Assembly: GCA_012295275.1 (NCBI GenBank)
Contig: CM022671.1
Location: forward strand, 29,567,750-29,631,749
Origin: Chrysomallon squamiferum
Lineage: Eukaryota > Mollusca > Gastropoda > Neomphalida > Peltospiridae
DNA length: 64,000 bases
Direction of reading: 5' to 3'
The translations under genes were made by a program, and so were the position numbers. Below, one piece after another: positions 1 to 20,879 of the stretch (position 1 is the first letter of the stretch; each line of letters opens with the position of its first letter). The notes below the pieces were generated by a model that was given only the letters and a program-made list of their open reading frames with translations, was not told the origin of the DNA and searched no databases.

Positions 1-118
1 TTTGTCTGTGTGGAAAATGCTTGTAAAGATCTCTTTCCCTTTGGACACATTAATTACAATGATATAGAAATACATATTTTATATATATATATTTTTTTTA
101 ATTATTTTTTTTTATTAG

Positions 119-8129
<8,011 letters not shown>

Positions 8130-8778
8130 TCCCTGTCTCTGAGCTTATCTCCCAGGCTGCAGACATATTAATTAACACTCAGTAGAGTTGGGGCATTGTT
8201 AAACATTTATTCATTCCTTTACTACAGAAAAATGTATCTCACATTTTACTACATTCATTGGTTTTCAGGTATGACACAAAATAATTAACAATAAGAAAAA
8301 AAAAAAAAAAAAAAAAAAGATAAATAATTATTTATACTAGTCTTATGAAACTACTGACTTTTATAACATGACATTACTTTCTGTAAGAGAAAGAAAAAGA
8401 ATTATCAACCTAATTTTTTTATTCAAATGAAATTTTATTGTTCATATTTTTAATCAAAAAAAATTATTTATTTATTTATTATTTTGTTAACGTCACTCAT
8501 ACACATAACTTAATAACTTTTTCCAAATAATTTTTTTTTTTAAACTATGCAAAAAAGATGCAACAATATTCAAAACTGGATAATTCTTCTAAGCTAGTGC
8601 TGAATATTTAACATTTTCTATAATTATCCTAATTAGTACATTCTTTACTGTGTCTTAATGTTTTTAAAAAAGCTGGACTTATGTTTCATGCTTCTTGTCT
8701 TTTTTTTCATTCTGCAATATGTCTGTGCCTGGGACCTTCAGAGATGGGGAGAAAATGTTTTTCTCTTTGCACTGTAAG

Positions 8779-8849
8779 ATCTGTCAGCCTTTATGAAGTC
8801 CAATCTCAAATGGCTTCTTGCCAGGGAAAACGACTGATGTTCTGCAGAT
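8779..8849 (+). promoter_or_regulatory. Candidate SECIS element in thioredoxin reductase 3' UTR
   Basis: Folded by eye. Helix I pairs ATCTG(T)CAG (8779-8787) with CTGCAGAT (8842-8849). The core quartet is ATGA (8793-8796) opposite TGAT (8835-8838), with AGTC/GACT pairing next to it. AAA (8808-8810) lies 11 nt after ATGA, the expected spacing. A mini-stem TGGC/GCCA (8811-8814, 8820-8823) closes the top, as in form-2 SECIS elements. The middle of helix II is poorly paired (CAAT opposite AAAAC), which lowers certainty. It lies about 650 nt after the stop codon and just before a poly-A signal. SECIS recruits the selenocysteine insertion machinery so UGA is decoded as Sec. Confidence 0.75.
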
Positions 8850-8869
8850 AACTTACTGTTTGCAAAGAG

Positions 8870-8920
8870 AATAAATATATATATTTTTTTTCCTTTTGGG
8901 AGGTGTGTTGGTGGTGTGAA
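8870..8920 (+). terminator. Poly-A signal and GT-rich downstream element of thioredoxin reductase
   Basis: AATAAA at 8870-8875, 20 nt after the SECIS candidate, is followed at about 8898-8917 by a GT-rich stretch (ggaggtgtgttggtggtgtg) typical of a cleavage/polyadenylation downstream element. This would end the transcript near 8890 and include the SECIS. Other AATAAA copies lie further on (e.g. about 10965). Confidence 0.55.
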
Positions 8921-8929
8921 TGCAACTTA

Positions 8930-11900
8930 AGATGGGGATGGTTGTGGGATGTATTTTTGGTGTGAATGCAACTAAAGGTGAAAGAGTTGTTTAGGAAGTC
9001 CTTTGGAGATGTTTAATCATCTGAAATCCAAGAACATTTTCTGGTACTAAATATTGTCTGTGCATGCTGGTGTCTTGATTTTAAAATGCTAATCATGCAG
9101 GAATGATTCTTTAGAGAAAATCTTGTTGTGAATCCGCAGATCTATGTTTTAGTGGTTGCAAATCATGTTTGTTTGACATACTGTTACAAGTAGTTATGCT
9201 TAAAATTGGCTTAGAAAAACCATGTTAAAATAACAAAAATTGTTTCTATATTAATTTTTATTTATGTGAATAATTTTTGTTTTAAAACCAGTATAAAATT
9301 GTAACTTGTTTTGTGTGTGACATGTCTGAGAAGAAAATGGAAAATAAGAAAGAAAAAAAACACTTAATGGCATGGAAAACTTATAGTATAGTTCTAGACA
9401 AGATTATTAAAATATATTTATTTTAAAATTATGTAACGTATTCATATACAGTACTAGGGCAAGATCAATTTTCTACTTTGCTTCATGGTACAAAACAGAC
9501 TACAATGACTGGAACTCTAAAATAATGGTAAGACATTTGTTTTTTTGACATTTGACTCAACCAGTTCCATTAGAGTTTAGTGCATCCTTTTCATTTGTAT
9601 TCTTTTATAATTATTTCTGCTTTTAATTTGCCATAAAAACAACAGCATATGCCTATATTGTGTAGCCATTTTAAATACAGCTTTCATTTTGGTTTATAAC
9701 AACTGTAAGTTTTGAATAGTGAATATAAAGCATTTAAAATGAAGTCCTGGATTTTTCAGACATATTTATTTTATATGATTTGTTTATTTAAAAGTCTTGT
9801 TCATTAATATAGGTAACTGACAGTGGTATTCTAATTTTCAACAATTTTTAATTTTAATTTTTTTTAGTTTGTTTAATGAAAATGTTACTTTGTTTGTCAC
9901 CTGTTGATGTTTTCACTGTGATAATACAGACAGTACCTCACACTAACAATAATATCCTTGTATATTCCAGCATTTGTTTTTTCTTTCATTTCTATAGCAT
10001 AAAAGTAGTTTGACCTATTCCTTGATTCATTTAATTAAAAAAGAAAAAATCTTGCAGTAATGATATCCTAATCACTACCATAGACTTTGGAAAAAAAAAA
10101 AAAAAATCATTAATTGAGAAGTTGTAGGTTTTTCTTCACCCAGCTTTTTTATTTTTATATTAACTAATTTGGTCAGTTAGGTCTCTTCCGAGTATTTAAC
10201 TCACTGACAAATCTGTGGTTTCTGTTTTTAATGTTCTACCTTAAATTGTGTGTGTGTTCTTGACATGTGATAGCAACTGTGGCCCAAAGTCTCACATCCA
10301 ACCTGCAGTTCCCAAAGAAATATGTATCTGTTGAAATTTCCTTTAACTGTAAATGAAAGTTGCCTGCCAGTCACTGACAAGTATACACATTACTTTGTGT
10401 ATTTATTATCCCTTGGTTTGATTATCCCTTAGCTCATCTTTTTTATATATTTATGTATCTATTTAGATGTAACTGGCACAATCTGCCTGTCTGATATATG
10501 TTGACAGTATGAATGTTCTATCCAGTTTTTTGTCATACATTAGTGTTTTGTTCCAGCTGTGTATGATATGCAGTATTACTAACATATGCATGAGCTTTTG
10601 TTCGTTTTGGTTTTAAATTGTCTAATTATTATAAGCTTTATAATATTCATATATTATATTATGGACATGGTTGAGAAATTTTGTATCGTTTTTACTGATA
10701 TTTTGTCAGTGTCTTTTATCAGTATACTTATAGTAGCCAGAGATATGGTATTTAATGCAAAAAAAAATTGTGTTGTACCACTTGTTAACAAACAAAACCT
10801 ATATGTATAGCAATATAATCTCTAGTCTTTCAATATTCAAAATGGTTTGCATTTTACTAATAAAATCATGTTTAGAAAATAAGGGTCTGAGTATTTAATA
10901 TATTAAGAAATGAACAGCTGTATTTTTATATGTAAAAATTAACTGTCTCTGTTACATGAATACCAAATAAATATTCAAATATTTATCTTGTTTTTGTCCA
11001 TTTGTCTCTCTTCAATTTAAAAAAAAAAATTCTTCTGAATATTGTGGATGTAAAATAAATATTCTGTTTTGTTAACATTGTTTTGGTAACATTTTTATTT
11101 TATTTTTTATTTTTTTCTCTCTAATGTTAATTAATCTATCATTTCTGTACTCTTGTTATTATTTAATGTAGCAAGCTTCACCAGAATATTATGTGTGTAA
11201 TTAGTTGTCAACTATAAGGAATCATAGATGAATTTTTTCTGAGCTCAAACAAAACTTCTTTCCACAGGCAAAAGGAAAACAAAACAAAAATGAATAGAAA
11301 ACAAAAATGATTTATTTCAAAGTACTATAGCAATTATGTATTTGTTCATGCACAGTATCTTGGGTTCGTGTGGGACTTACATAGATTAATATACAAAAAT
11401 GACCATAATGATAGCATACCGTAAAGTATAATTAAAAAAAAAAATTATTTAAAAAAAAAAAATAATAATAATAATAATAATAATAAATTTTAAATATGTA
11501 ACAATTAGTGTAAATAGGGGGGTCAAAATTAAAGCTTGTTAGTATACATTTGGAGGTGATTCAATAGAGATGAGACAGAAATAAAAAAAATTAAAAATTT
11601 AATTACTACCATTGAACTTTTTAAAAATATTAATTAAAATAATAGTAATTCAGTTTTTCATATTTCTGAATTTGAAATGTTTATTTAATGGATATAATAC
11701 AGTATCTTTAGAGCTTTATATAGTTTTTTTTGTTGTTTTTTTTAAATTTCAATCTGAAAGTGCTTTTCACTTTTATAACCTTTTACTTTATCTTAATATA
11801 AAAATAATAATTAACTATACCAGTACATAAAGATCAGTATTGACTTTCATGTTGTTATTTAGTTTTGTTGTGTACTGTTTTAATGTGATCAGCCTTATAC

Positions 11901-12385
11901 ATCTCATGTGTATACTTGACTAGATATGTAATTGAGACAAAAAAAACAAAAAATGACTAAAAAGTTAAATATGTTGCACATTCCTTCACAAATTCTAATA
12001 CCAATGTTACAGAATGACATGTACAAATACTGTAACTATTTGGGCAAATGTGTACTCAAATGAACTTCAGTTGAATTATATATATCCTAAAAATAGTCTG
12101 TTAAAAAAAAATGAATAGATTGAAAGTAATGTTTTATTTAAATATTAAAAGAAGAAAAAGAAGAATATGTTTTTGTTTAGATTTCAGTTTTGATTTTTTA
12201 AAAGGCATATATATTTATATATTATGATTACAATTTAAAACAAATACTGTTACACATATATTATGAACCTGACTGGTGGTTCATTTTAAAATAACAATTC
12301 AGATTTGGTTTAAAACATTTAAAAAAAATCCATGAATAATAAGATCCGTATTAAGATGATCTATACATATGTGTTAAGAGTTCAC

Positions 12386-12435
<50 letters not shown>

Positions 12436-15400
12436 AATAATAATAATAATGTTTATTAAAACTGAAATATAATAGAATTCCTAAAAGAAAAACGTTTAAG
12501 AAATAACTCTGTGCATTAACAAGTTGTTGTAATGTACAATTTATACAAAATGAAATACTGGTATTAATAATTTCTATGCAATAGAGTAGTGGTTATAATA
12601 ATAATAATAGTATCTGTTTTCTGTATATGCAACCATAAAAACCAAACATGATATGAGAAACACATTATGCCATGTATATCATAACATATATAATGATAAA
12701 AAAAAGTAATAATGTATGATACAATTTACATACCTGGGAATAATAGGAATGGATAGCTAATAAAAGAGTTGTAAAAGCAATTGGTAAATTTTTAAAACAA
12801 AATAAAATTTGGAAGACAAAATTAACATATGATAGTTGAATACAAAAACACTGTAACTCCATGTGCATAGCACCAATCAAAACAAACATGACAAAATTAC
12901 ACAAAAGTGTATGAAAATATCATCATAAGTAACAGCAAAAAAACAACAACAAAAAAAACATTTACAACAAAAGGAAGAGCTGGATATTGTAAACTTTGCA
13001 GTAAACTTGCAGCCATTTCTACAAGCAAATTACGAATCACTTTTTGTTAATATAATTAATATAATTTTCTAACACTTCTTTACCTATCAGAAATAAACAA
13101 ACAGATAAATAAATGACTGATAGGTTATTTATTTTGGTAATGGAAATATATTTTAGATTTTGTCACAGAAATGTAATAAATGAGAAGTAAAACCCTCTTA
13201 TGTTTTTCCAGATTTTGTTATTTGGACAAGAAATAAAAATAATGATGTCGAATGACTAATAGATTAAAATGAAATAGGTTACTTGGTAAGTACATCTACT
13301 GACAGACAGGCACTGTGTATTAGCACTAATCACCAAATTATACCAGTTTGTTCTGATTTTGTCAATTTATAAGACAGAAGTTGTTTTATTTGTTGCATTT
13401 TTCTTTTTGATATTTATGTTTTTATTTTATTTTACATAATCTGCAGAAGTAACAAAAATAAGTTTTAATTATTTTGATATTTTAACAAACGCAAGAAAAT
13501 TATTTTATTAGCACATTTAATGGCTGAACAAATATATTAAAATTTACATAAAAGTATAATAAAACAAATATCAAATAAAAACATTATATCACATTAGGAC
13601 CCCCTAAATTGCCAAAAGCAAAACTGAAACAAAAATACAGTATCAAACACAGCTAAACGATTAAAATTTTATATATGTACATATGTATCCTGATTATATT
13701 AATTGCTGGTAATACAGAGAATCACAGTCTTATTAAAATATATAAATCATGTTTAATCAATATGTCTGTCTGATTATAGTTTGATATATTATTAACAAGA
13801 CATCACAGCACAGGCAGTATAAATGTCAACTCACATTAATGATAAATGTAAACAACTTAAGATTATGAAGTCACATTATTAATAATAAAACGTCAATGCA
13901 ACTCAGTTCCTTATTGACATACCTATTAAATACTTTACTTAAGTGTGTAGAAAGTAAAACAAAATATCAGAAATAATTATAACAGCAAAATATCTCCATT
14001 GATGTATATTAACATTTTAATTTTTTTGTTAAAGGCATCTGTTTATCATAGTATAAATGAATACTCGGTTAATGACACCTCAGCCATTTTTTACATTAAA
14101 CAATTTTTACAACTTAAAACATGATTTACTGTTATTGTTATTATTTTATTATTATTATTTTTAATTATAAAATTAGAAAGGAAAGTGAGAGAATAAAGAC
14201 AAGAATATGTATCATATCTGATAAAAAAAATAATTGAAAAAAAATTATGGGTCACTGGCAGGAACTGAAATTAGCAAAATCAATCTGTTTTTGGAACGAC
14301 AGGTTTTAAAGTGATACATTAAACAAGAAACTTGAAATAAAAAATAGTGAGGTAAAGAAAAAGCATGTGCAATGCTTTTTGATAATCATAGACAGAATAC
14401 ATGCTTACATCAAGACATAACCCTGTAACAATACTTGTGGAGTATTGATCTTAAGACCTATCACATCTCAATCAACTGTTTATGTCTACACCCATGTTTG
14501 TTTACTGCAGAGAGTACTTCAGTAGAAAGTTAGTCAGGTAACAAAACAGTCATCACCCTGTGATAAATAGCTCAGATTTCCATTTTCACCTGTGTACAAG
14601 TCAATAAAACATTGTTTTGTTTGTGGGTTTTTCTTTCAACTGGCTCTCCTCCAAAACTACACACTACACTTTGTAAAACAGAAATCAGTGGAGTATATTT
14701 ACAATTTTTATTATCTCACTGATATAAATGGGTTTATTATTTTTTTCACCCCAAATGTTTTAACAAAAGTTGATTTAAGTTTTTTCTTTTTTTTAATCAT
14801 TTTATCTTTTTTTTTCTTCTTCTTCTTTTTATTTTTTCAAGTATGCAATAAACTTTCCTGCCCTAAATACAGCTTTTATTCTTAAAAAAATGTATGACAT
14901 ATTTCAGATTTCGAGTGTTCTATAAGATGCATTGTGATAAATATTCATTAACATATAGTTGCCAGATAAAGATTTTTATATTCTGAAACATGAAATAATT
15001 AAGTTTTCATCACTTTTTTAATCTTTTTTTTTTTTTGTGCAATAAAAATCTAATATTTTAAATTTCTAAAAAGCTGAATGGAATATTTTACAAAAAAAAA
15101 AAAAAAAAATTTAATCTTTAGTTATACTGTGTCATACGTATATGTGTGGCTTAGAAGTTAGAACCACAAAAACAAATAACACCAAGGAATCTTCTGTTTG
15201 TATCTTCCAGAAAACAACACATACCACATCCTTTGTTGTGGTAACGAAATAACCCATCTACCATGAACTGGCCCAAAACAAACACTGTAGAAGACTCACC
15301 CTCTGACCAGTCACACTTCTGACCACTGCTTTTTCAATAAGCTATAGTTTGCTCCCAAATTCTGACTATTAATAAGTATAATCTGAATTTGTTTTTAAAA

Positions 15401-15640
15401 CAAGAAAAAAAAAAAGTGGTGAATATGCATAATGTATATAAATATGTATCTTAAACCAAATAATATACAATTTCAATATTTTAAAAATAAATTATATATT
15501 CTAAGTATAGTACCTCTAGAGTAAAATATACCTTTAACAGAATAATTATTATGTCTTATGTCAGTTTTGAAATTGTGCTTCTTTTTTGACAAGCAAAATA
15601 TTCCCTGAGTTATATCAATGTAATTAGCTAGTTCAGCATA
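8930..15640. other. Gene-poor AT-rich interval
   Basis: After the poly-A signal no exon chain or conserved protein segment was seen on either strand. ORFs here are short and of low complexity. The interval holds a poly-A run of 45 at 12387-12431, AAT microsatellites at about 11460-11485 and 12435-12450, and the dispersed element at 10175. Small unrecognised exons cannot be excluded. Confidence 0.6.
10175..10345 (+). repeat. Second copy of the dispersed element found in the thioredoxin reductase intron
   Basis: Shares taggtctcttcc-agt-ttaa-tcactg, the block actgtggcccaaagtctcac and the following catccaacctgcagtt, then aaagaaatatgtatctgttgaaatt, with 4047-4248. There is no coding capacity. It looks like a short non-autonomous element, class unknown. 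Confidence 0.7.
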
Positions 15641-15651
15641 CAAATAGAAAA

Positions 15652-16240
15652 ATTAAGAATATATCACCAGCTCAAGACCATTTATCTGTAAAGATTGGAA
15701 GTTGAGGTGATCTGGATTTCTAGATGTTCTGGGTTTTTGGACCCAAGCTTAACAATAATACATAGTTAAAATATAAAATAATGAAAATAAAGAAAAAAAC
15801 TGTATTTAATGTAGTTAAACTGAAAAAAAAAAAAAACATACTGGAATTAGAATAATTAAGAATATATCACTAGCACAAGACCATTTATCTGTAAAGATTG
15901 GAAGTTGAGGTGATCTGGATTTCTGGATTTTTTTTTTTGGGGGGGGTTTTTGGTTTTTTTTTGACCAAATCAATCATGCATACTTAAAATATAAAATAAT
16001 GAAAAGTAAAGAACAAAACTGTATTTACGGTAGTTAAAGTAAAAAGTAGTGGAGTTAGAAGTTATGAATATGTTACAAGTACAAGACCATTTATCTGTTA
16101 AGATTGGAACTAGAGATTATCAGGATTTCTGGATTTTCTGGTTTTTCTGGACCAAAGGTTAACAATAATAAATAGTTAAAATATAAAATAATGAAAAGTA
16201 AACAACAAAACTGTATTTAACAGATACAAATTAATACATT
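15652..16240. repeat. Three tandem copies of a roughly 205-bp unit
   Basis: Copies start near 15652, 15856 and 16062. Each contains caagaccatttatctgt-aagattgga, then gat-tggatttctgga-tt-ctgg, then aacaataata-atagttaaaatataaaataatgaaaa-taaa and aaaactgtattta. Divergence is modest. The second copy carries a T/G-homopolymer insertion at 15927-15962. No ORF spans the unit. Confidence 0.85.
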
Positions 16241-16249
16241 TCTAGAGCT

Positions 16250-17372
16250 GGAAGCCAAATAAACAGTACAGTACCTGCACAATAAAAATGTTCTCTAGGG
16301 TAATTTCTAAGTTAATACTCCTTTTGCAGATTAATTTATTGATCTTTAATCATTATAACTAATAAAACTGTAAAATTAATTTTTAGGATATGAATTCTCA
16401 GAATGCAGACTAAAGGCAAAAATACAAACCTAACAGATTTCTTTAAATATAGATCAACATGAATTTTAACAATAGCAATACAAATATATTCCATCCGATT
16501 CAAAACTTGAATCACTAAAAGTAAGCACAGTTGGTTTTAAATTGATTATTAAATTTATATCACTAAATTTAATAAAATAGTAAAAATATTACCGTGTACA
16601 GAAAAATGATTTAATATAATCCAACAAAATAAACAAATGATGGGTGAGGTTTTGTTTTCGAAATATTATAAATTCAAGAACAGCTTCTAGGTGGAGAATT
16701 TAAATGTTGGAATAAATTTATCTATTTATTGCTCAAAGAAATATATAAAGTTCTCATTTCTTATAATTTGTTCTTCAACAACTGACAGAAAGTCTATTCT
16801 GAAAAAGAAATTCTCCTTGGGAAAACAAATATGCTTTGTCATTTTGTGTGATTGTGAGTATATATATACATATATGCATGCATGTAACCTGTTTAAATTA
16901 TTGTATACCAATTCTGAACTATACATTTATAAAAGAATGTTCCGTATTTCATTGTTAAGGAAGATTGTGCAGTATTTTGGTAACATTATTTTAAATAATT
17001 ATTATATATATACAAATTGGTAATAAACTTTTTCAAGTATGATATAGTATATAAAGTAATTTTAAAATGAGATGATTAAAAATCAAAGCCAGGTTAATGT
17101 TAACAAATAATTAAAATTAGAGACCTTTCTTTTCTTCAATATCTCAATTAAGTGTTATACATACAGAGAAATTCATTTTGGATCAGTTTTTCGTAATCTT
17201 TTTTCAATTAAAATGTCATCAATTCATAATAATACATCTTTTTATCAGCAACCTGTGTACATTATTCCTGTTACATAAAACAACAAAAACATAACAAGGA
17301 TAAAATATAAAACAAAACAAAACAGAAGTAATGAAATATGACTGGAGAGATTCTTTAGTAAATCTGAAGTTT
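16250..17372. other. AT-rich 3' flank of the minus-strand membrane-protein gene
   Basis: Contains the downstream region of the 17373-18584 ORF. Potential minus-strand AATAAA (tttatt on +) lies at about 16724. No other exon is supported. Confidence 0.45.
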
Positions 17373-18584
17373 CTAGCTGTGTGTTGTGTTTTCTGACTTT
17401 CTGGACCAAACAGTGGAATTGGAGAGAATGGAGGAAGGTGAATGATTGGTGGTTTCTGTATTTGCAGAGACCGTGGGCGAGTTTGGCCGAGATGACGAAA
17501 GAACATTGCCACTGTTGTCAGTAACAAACGACACTTTAAACTGATGTGGCTTCCTTTGATATTTATTTGACACACCTTCATCACAGTGATGTATGTTAAT
17601 ACTTGGTGCACCAGATGTTTCATCACCAACAACAAAGATGTGGTTGTTTTTCAAACTAATACTGTTGTTTCCAGAACATTCCAAATCATTTCTGAAATTT
17701 GTGGAGTTAGAATCTGATATAATTTTGGTGCTTCTTTCTTCAGATGAGAATCTGTCACTGGGATTTTGATTCTCTTCATTAGCATGTATCAGTTCCACTT
17801 GTACTTCAACATCCTTCAACACGGGGGACCTTTTCACAGAACCTCTCGATGAACTGATACTTTCCTTTCGTTGCAGTAGATAAGCTTTATACAAAGCCTG
17901 CATGTCTATGGGATGCACAACGTGCACAGGACGGATTGAATTCCAGGTGTTGTAGTTGCTGCCATTGCGAATAAATGAGGTATAAGACGAGACTGTATCA
18001 TAGAGCGTGGACGAATCAGATCGCAAATCAACATCTGTGTATTCTTCATCTCCATGCTCAATGATTAAATAATCATCCACGAAACCAGACTCGAGTTCTT
18101 TCTCTCTGTAACTTTCACGAAACCAGGTGCAAAACTTTAAACACAGCGCTGTGAGAAAGAACAAAATAGCCAGCACTGGAAGAATGGTCAGATTTACTTT
18201 ACCAGCTGGCAAGGTTTTCTTCTTCTTCTTCTTTGGTAGCCATGACAAGACATTATAAAATGATTCCTCTCCATTATGTGTTCTGTTCTGATTCTGTGAA
18301 CGATTAGACAATGGTATCCTGTAATTTCCATCAAGAATAGTTTGTGAGGACTGTATTATAGCATGTTTCAGTGAACCTGGTATTGTTTTCGAGGTGTTTT
18401 CATTGTCAGAATAAGTTGCTGCAATGTCTGATTCATTAAGAAATTCCTTTGTATTCTTCTTTTCAGGAAATGGGGCACTGCTGACAATGTGGAAATGTTT
18501 GAAACTAATGCCCAGAATGAAAAAAACACAAAATAATTGTGAAGCTGGAATGAGGACAATTGGAAATCCACTGCGATGAGGCAT
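17373..18584 (-). CDS. Unrecognised single-pass membrane protein, 403 aa
   Basis: One uninterrupted ORF of 403 codons, far longer than chance in this AT-rich DNA and with codon use unlike the flanks, so it is probably a real coding exon. A hydrophobic N-terminus (about residues 8-24, likely signal peptide, possible cleavage after SSA at 35-37) is followed by a polar segment with NxS/T sites (NES, NTS, NRS, NRT). Next come six lysines (118-123), a clear transmembrane helix (about 131-152), and a 250-residue tail rich in Ser, Asn, Asp and Glu. The tail has an acidic patch EHGDEEYTDVD and tyrosines (LYDTVSSYTSF) that could be phosphorylation or adaptor sites. This suggests a type I membrane protein; no enzyme domain was recognised. 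The lysine run on the presumed outer side is unusual for the positive-inside rule. The start was chosen as the first Met of the ORF; a spliced start is possible. Confidence 0.7.
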   Translation of the reverse strand: MPHRSGFPIVLIPASQLFCVFFILGISFKHFHIVSSAPFPEKKNTKEFLNESDIAATYSDNENTSKTIPGSLKHAIIQSSQTILDGNYRIPLSNRSQNQNRTHNGEESFYNVLSWLPKKKKKKTLPAGKVNLTILPVLAILFFLTALCLKFCTWFRESYREKELESGFVDDYLIIEHGDEEYTDVDLRSDSSTLYDTVSSYTSFIRNGSNYNTWNSIRPVHVVHPIDMQALYKAYLLQRKESISSSRGSVKRSPVLKDVEVQVELIHANEENQNPSDRFSSEERSTKIISDSNSTNFRNDLECSGNNSISLKNNHIFVVGDETSGAPSINIHHCDEGVSNKYQRKPHQFKVSFVTDNSGNVLSSSRPNSPTVSANTETTNHSPSSILSNSTVWSRKSENTTHS

Positions 18585-18588
18585 AAAC

Positions 18589-18687
18589 TCAAAATAAACA
18601 AAAGAATTTTAAAACAAAAGAACAAGAGTAAGAAATATTTTGTGAAACTGGAATGAGGAATACTGAAATTCCACAGCTATGAGGCAT
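18589..18687 (-). other. Upstream ORF made by duplication of the membrane-protein start
   Basis: About 103 bp upstream of the main ATG a diverged copy of the start region encodes MPHSCGISVFLIPVSQ, against MPHRSGFPIVLIPASQ in the main ORF. After these residues it diverges and ends at TGA (18589-18591), giving a 32-residue ORF. If included in the mRNA it would act as a uORF; alternatively it is a decayed duplicate. Confidence 0.7.
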
Positions 18688-18689
18688 AA

Positions 18690-20846
18690 ACGTTGATAAA
18701 GAAATTATAATATCTTAACCCATGTACACATTCAGATATTATTCACATGCCATTTTAGTGACTTCAAAATTTTCTTTTAAATCCACTTTTTAAAATGAAA
18801 TACAAATATGATTTGTTTTTAACAATCTTTAAGAGTTCTGTTATTCCATTTATGAGATATTATTAGACAGTAATCTTTGTTTTCCTGTCCCTTGAAGCTC
18901 TGTTAATCTTCTTTTTTGGAAATTTAAAAACACACAATGATACACATTTATTTCCTTTTAACAATTCACAAAAAGCTCTTCTAAGTCTTTCTTCTTTTTT
19001 TAAATCAACTTTAAACTTGCAAGACTTATTTCTATTTAACAATCTACTGGAACACCACTGTCATCTTCATGTTACGTTTTCTTCACAAAACAGGCTTAGT
19101 GTGTCTAGTATCACATTGTCCTTGTTCAATATTTTAAATAACATACACAGTGGTGAATTACAACACAATAGTCTACAGGTATACTGCTGATATTTATTAC
19201 CCTACTTCACCTTGTACTGAGTGCTTCCATTCCCAGAACTACACTACAAATATAAAAAGAAAGAAATAATACACATTCAGATCTTTTGTATTTTTATACA
19301 CATATGAATTAGACAACAGATGGTATAAATCAGTAAGCATGGTACATTATGAACTGCAAACCATTCTCACCTGGCAGTTTCTCAATTGTATAGTGATATG
19401 GGTTTTTATTTTACAGCTAGCCAAAGAGGATACCCTGCAACTATAAGGTCCTTGATTTATGTTTGAAAATACTTCCTAGTCCAATGAGATTTTAACAGAT
19501 CATTTACAAAACAGTTTGACATTTAAAACAAAATAAACTGTCAATCAGATAAAAAAAAAAGTGAAGACCTTGTTTAAGACACTTTTTAACTACTGGTGAT
19601 AGTTAAATACCTTACTCTATTTTTTGAAACTTTATATGTGTTATATTTTATATATCTGCTGTCTGTGTTTGTGTGTGTGTGTTTGTGTGTTGTGTTTATA
19701 GATGTGTTCCATTTCTTTTAATATGTAATGAACTTTATCATATAGTATATACATATACATTTTCATGTGTGTGTGTATATCTAAGCATATACATCTGCAT
19801 AAATACACACACAAATGCACACACAAACACACTTATATACATATTTAAATGTACATTACATACAAATAAAATATTTATTTATGTAACCTGAACCATCAAA
19901 AACACATTATCACAAAAGCTTGTTACATACCATTAAATCTCATTACATGCATATTGTTAGGCTTTGTCCTCAATATAAACAAGAACTAAAACCCATTGTT
20001 AACAACAGGTACAGCCTGAATAACCAAAAATATACACACACCCAATTGTGTGCAGCATAATATCATCGACTCAATGGTAATTTTAGAAGAAAAAAACAGG
20101 GAAAAAACAAAACAAACTAGGAGGTTCTGAATTTTCTATTCTATACTGTAAAACATGAAATTAATACATGAATTAAATTATATGCCATCAAATCACCGCA
20201 AGAAATGTATGTAATAATTAATAAGATAACCTTAAAATATTTTATTTTAATTTTTGTTTCCCCAAATAACATAATACTCAAATTAATATGTCGGTGGAAT
20301 AAACACATTTTCCACAATAATTAAACTTACACATTATTTTCAAGGTTTGCAGTCTTTGTTTTGGGAGCATTTTTTTCAATTAATTTATACATGCTTATAT
20401 TGTAAAGGTAACGTCAGAGACCTTCTACTAAATACTTGACTCTGTGTGTGTATGTGTGTGTGTGTGTCTGTGTGTGTGTGTTTGAATTATGTGTTTGATT
20501 AATATCACTTGTTTTAAATTAAACAAGATAAACTAAATACTTAACTAAATAGATTCAGAAATCATAAAATTATTTACTTAAAAGAAAAAAGATGTCTAAA
20601 GGGGAGTCTAACATACGCCCTTTTTCTTCACCATCAGGTGAAAATGGGGTCCAGTTTTCCCTGCTTTCCCCTAATCTGTCAGTAGAATGACTGTTTACAA
20701 ATGCACTGGCTACTAGTTTTAAGTCAGTGGAATCTATGACATATTTAAAAAGTTATAAATCATACATTTTCCTTAATTTTCTTTAACAATGGAATGCCCT
20801 TTTTGTTTTAATGTATTTTAAGCTAACAGACAGCTATAAATGATGG

Positions 20847-20879
<33 letters not shown>

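Noticed and set aside
12387-12431. Long poly-A as a retrocopy tail
   Set aside because: No processed coding sequence or target duplication upstream; homopolymers are common throughout the window.
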